The notes below the pieces were generated by a model that searched no databases, had not been told where the DNA came from, and was given only the letters and a program-made list of their open reading frames with translations. Made by a program: the position numbers and the translations under genes. Of a DNA stretch of 64,000 nucleotides, positions 62,283-64,000 are shown one piece after another (within the stretch, counting starts at the first letter, position 1; each line of letters starts with the position of its first letter). Source of the DNA: Promicromonospora soli (GTDB lineage: Bacteria; Actinomycetota; Actinomycetes; Actinomycetales; Cellulomonadaceae); contig NZ_BNAS01000005.1 in NCBI RefSeq assembly GCF_014653785.1, positions 394,211 to 458,210 of the forward strand, read 5' to 3'.

Positions 62283-62801
62283 ATGACTGATTTCAGAACG
62301 GCGCAACTCCTCGGCAACCCTGACGAGCTGCTGGCACTGGCCGATGGCCACCATGCTCGTACCGTGCGCTCCTTGGCCGGTCAGGAGATCGCGGGACACC
62401 TGCTGAAGCCCTATGTGATCGAGGCACCCGGGCGCAGCGCGACGGACGAACTCGTCGAGGCGGCGCTCCAGGTCGCGACCGACCATCTCTCGACGTCCCG
62501 CCTTCGGGGCTCGCTCGGGCTCGCCGTACTGCTGATCCACGCCGGTGGCGATGGCGACTACATCCTGGTGCACACCTGGATCGAGGGATACATGTCCGAC
62601 CTCGCTGTCTTCACCGGTCCGGTCGGGGAGCCCGCCAAGCTGCGGCCGGGCAGATCGGGCCTGGCACCGTGCGTGTGGGAAGCGGCGGTCCTGGCACACG
62701 AACGAGACGCGTTCAGCGAGCACGTGCTGCAAGGCGTCGGCACGCTTGACCAGCGGCTCGCTGCCTGGCGCGGTGCCGTGATCGAGGGCGAGGTTCGATG
62801 A
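62283..62801 (+). CDS. Hypothetical protein
   Basis: A 172-residue soluble protein with no family I can name. The central segment GLAVLLIHAGGDGDYILVHTWIEGYMSDLAVFTGP is strand-rich, and LAPCVWEAAVLAHERDAF precedes a final helix. The length, codon usage and four-base overlap (ATGA) with the following acetyltransferase gene support a real gene. It lies just outside the integrated element. Confidence 0.75.
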   Translation: MTDFRTAQLLGNPDELLALADGHHARTVRSLAGQEIAGHLLKPYVIEAPGRSATDELVEAALQVATDHLSTSRLRGSLGLAVLLIHAGGDGDYILVHTWIEGYMSDLAVFTGPVGEPAKLRPGRSGLAPCVWEAAVLAHERDAFSEHVLQGVGTLDQRLAAWRGAVIEGEVR

Positions 62802-63268
62802 CGGCCCCCGCGGCCGTTCGGGTCCGGCACGTGGGTCCGGCCGACCTTCCGGACGTCGCCCGGATGGCGACCGAGCACACCAGGTACGAGCAGGCGGCCC
62901 CGCCTCCCGCCGACCTGGCCCAGCGGTTGGAGACGCTGCTGTTCGGCACGGCGACTCCCCGCCTGCGTTGCTTCGTCGCCGAGCGGGACAGCAGTGCACT
63001 CGTCGGCTACGCCTCGTGCGCGCCAGAGCTGTCCACCTGGGACGGGGCGGAGTACCTCCATATGGACTGCCTGTTCGTACGGGAGGGCAACCGAGGACTC
63101 GGGATCGGCCCGATGCTCGTGAACGCCGTGCTGGCCGAGGCGCGGGCGCTGGGCCTCGGCGAGGTCCAGTGGCAGACCCCGCCGTGGAACAGCGACGCCA
63201 TCAGGTTCTACGACCGCATGGGCGCCACCGCGAAAGAGAAGCGGCGTTACTCGCTGTCGGTCTCATAG
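62798..63268 (+). CDS. GNAT family N-acetyltransferase
   Basis: A 156-residue acetyl-CoA-dependent acetyltransferase. The AcCoA-binding motif A is in FVREGNRGLGIGPMLVNAVLAEARALG. VQWQTPPWNSDAIRFYDRMGA is the C-terminal motif B region. The acceptor is unknown. It is coupled to the upstream hypothetical gene by a four-base overlap. Confidence 0.88.
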   Translation: MTAPAAVRVRHVGPADLPDVARMATEHTRYEQAAPPPADLAQRLETLLFGTATPRLRCFVAERDSSALVGYASCAPELSTWDGAEYLHMDCLFVREGNRGLGIGPMLVNAVLAEARALGLGEVQWQTPPWNSDAIRFYDRMGATAKEKRRYSLSVS

Positions 63269-63409
63269 GGCGTCGCCCCTCGGGAGCCTCAGAGATGCTC
63301 GGCGGTGCCTGACCAACGACCAGAGCGGCCGGGAGAACACCTCGGGTGCCGTCGATTCTGCCGTCAGCAGATGAGGGTTGTTCGACGAGCAGTCCGAACA
63401 GGTGTGCCA

Positions 63410-63415
63410 TATGTT
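63410..63415 (+). promoter_or_regulatory. -10 box for the DUF222 gene
   Basis: TATGTT six bases before the ATG at 63422. Confidence 0.5.
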
Positions 63416-63421
63416 GATCGC

Positions 63422-64000
63422 ATGACATCAGACGGTGGTGCACCAGGAGGAGGCGACGAGCCTCTCGGGTCGCCGCTGCCCTCGGGCAGCGGCGCGGTCG
63501 TCCGTGTAGCGGACGTCCGGGCGCTGCGCGAGCACCTGGCCACCATGATCCTGCCGGGCGGCACGGACACGGGCGGCCCTGGGTCGAGGCAGGTGCTGGC
63601 CGAGTGGGTGGACCTGCTCGGAGAGCTCGAAGCCATGAAGAACACGGTGACCGCCACCCAGGCGCGGCTGGCCGTGGCGCTGGAGGCGGCCACGAAGTCC
63701 GACGAGGCCAAGCAGGGCATCGGCGCGCAGCGGCGCGGCCGCGGTGTACCCAACCAGGTCGGTGCGGCGATGCAGTCCAGCCCGCACACGGGCGCATCGT
63801 TTCTGGGCACGGCGCGGGTGTGGGTGACCGGTATGCCGTTCACGTTCGACGCGCTGCGCACCGGTGTGTTGTCGGCGTGGCGGGCGACGCTGATGGTGCG
63901 GGAGACGTCGCATCTCTCGGCGGAGGACCGCGCCCGGGTCGACGAGGAGATCTGCGGGCCTGCGGGTCTTCCGGGGCTGGCCGGGATGGGTACGAGGCGG
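63422..64000 (+). CDS. DUF222 / HNH endonuclease-type protein, 3' end beyond window
   Basis: The frame is open from the ATG at 63422 to the end of the window (193 codons). After about 50 variable residues the sequence follows the DUF222 (13E12 repeat) pattern: VLAEWVDLLGELEAMKNTVTATQARLAVAL, ASFLGTARVWVTGMPFTFDALRTGVLSAWRATLMVRETSHLS. These proteins usually end in an HNH nuclease domain, which would lie outside the window. They are multi-copy in actinobacteria and linked to mobile DNA. The role is not established. Confidence 0.85.
   Translation, partial: MTSDGGAPGGGDEPLGSPLPSGSGAVVRVADVRALREHLATMILPGGTDTGGPGSRQVLAEWVDLLGELEAMKNTVTATQARLAVALEAATKSDEAKQGIGAQRRGRGVPNQVGAAMQSSPHTGASFLGTARVWVTGMPFTFDALRTGVLSAWRATLMVRETSHLSAEDRARVDEEICGPAGLPGLAGMGTRR

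Overview
The window is high-GC actinobacterial DNA. Gene content points to Micrococcales, most likely Promicromonosporaceae or a close relative. Supporting evidence includes a DUF3180 gene behind a folE-folP-folB/K cluster, coenzyme F420 genes cofD and cofC, a DUF2342 zincin, a GlnR-type orphan regulator, and a partial DUF222/HNH gene at the right edge. The family-level placement is inference. About 61 protein genes and one tRNA gene can be supported, and several of their start codons are ambiguous.

Layout. 1-10407 (minus strand): two PH-domain membrane proteins, DUF3180, a fused folB-folK, folP, folE, ftsH, hpt and tilS, most of them overlapping or tightly spaced. 10487-15232: zincin, dacB, ppa (plus strand) and an NlpC/P60 hydrolase. 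15621-19687 (plus): metX, a VOC protein, a secreted beta-propeller and an MDR dehydrogenase. 19779-24927: a degenerate-nuclease/RAMA protein, a LysE exporter, a Tat-exported PAP2 enzyme and an MTH1187 protein. 25025-31612: cofD-cofC, a MocR regulator divergent from an aldo/keto reductase, a nitroreductase, a cupin and a serine hydrolase. 31724-40911: a large FAD/Fe-S oxidoreductase, OsmC, an anti-sigma/ECF sigma pair, and a GH18 chitinase divergent from a LuxR-type regulator. 40937-48831: dtd, asparaginase, DUF2516, FUSC, ygfZ, a heme-barrel protein with a 37-residue membrane peptide, DsrE, DUF4395/thioredoxin, YceI and a membrane protein. 49108-60556: glnR, alpha/beta hydrolase, nth, prpDBC (methylcitrate cycle), crp, metallophosphoesterase, a class A PBP, DUF4177 and RidA.

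Accessory content is concentrated at the right end. A tRNA-Pro(CGG) gene is followed by a 1434-bp insertion bounded by exact 47-bp copies of the tRNA 3' part. Just inside each end lies a 12-bp-spaced pair of direct repeats that looks like integrase arm sites. Inside are only an integrase C-terminal remnant and one small membrane-protein gene. This looks like a minimal integrative element that has lost its own integrase but kept both ends. It is the best candidate in the window for something undescribed.

Other structure not explained by gene calls includes a sequence-related hairpin at three convergent gene ends, a dispersed CTCGAC(A/G)GGCTCGACC-type repeat that also lies in frame inside tilS, 23-bp tandem repeats running off the end of glnR, short upstream ORFs before metX and glnR, and a -10 box 6-8 nt from the start codon of at least 13 genes, suggesting leaderless transcription.
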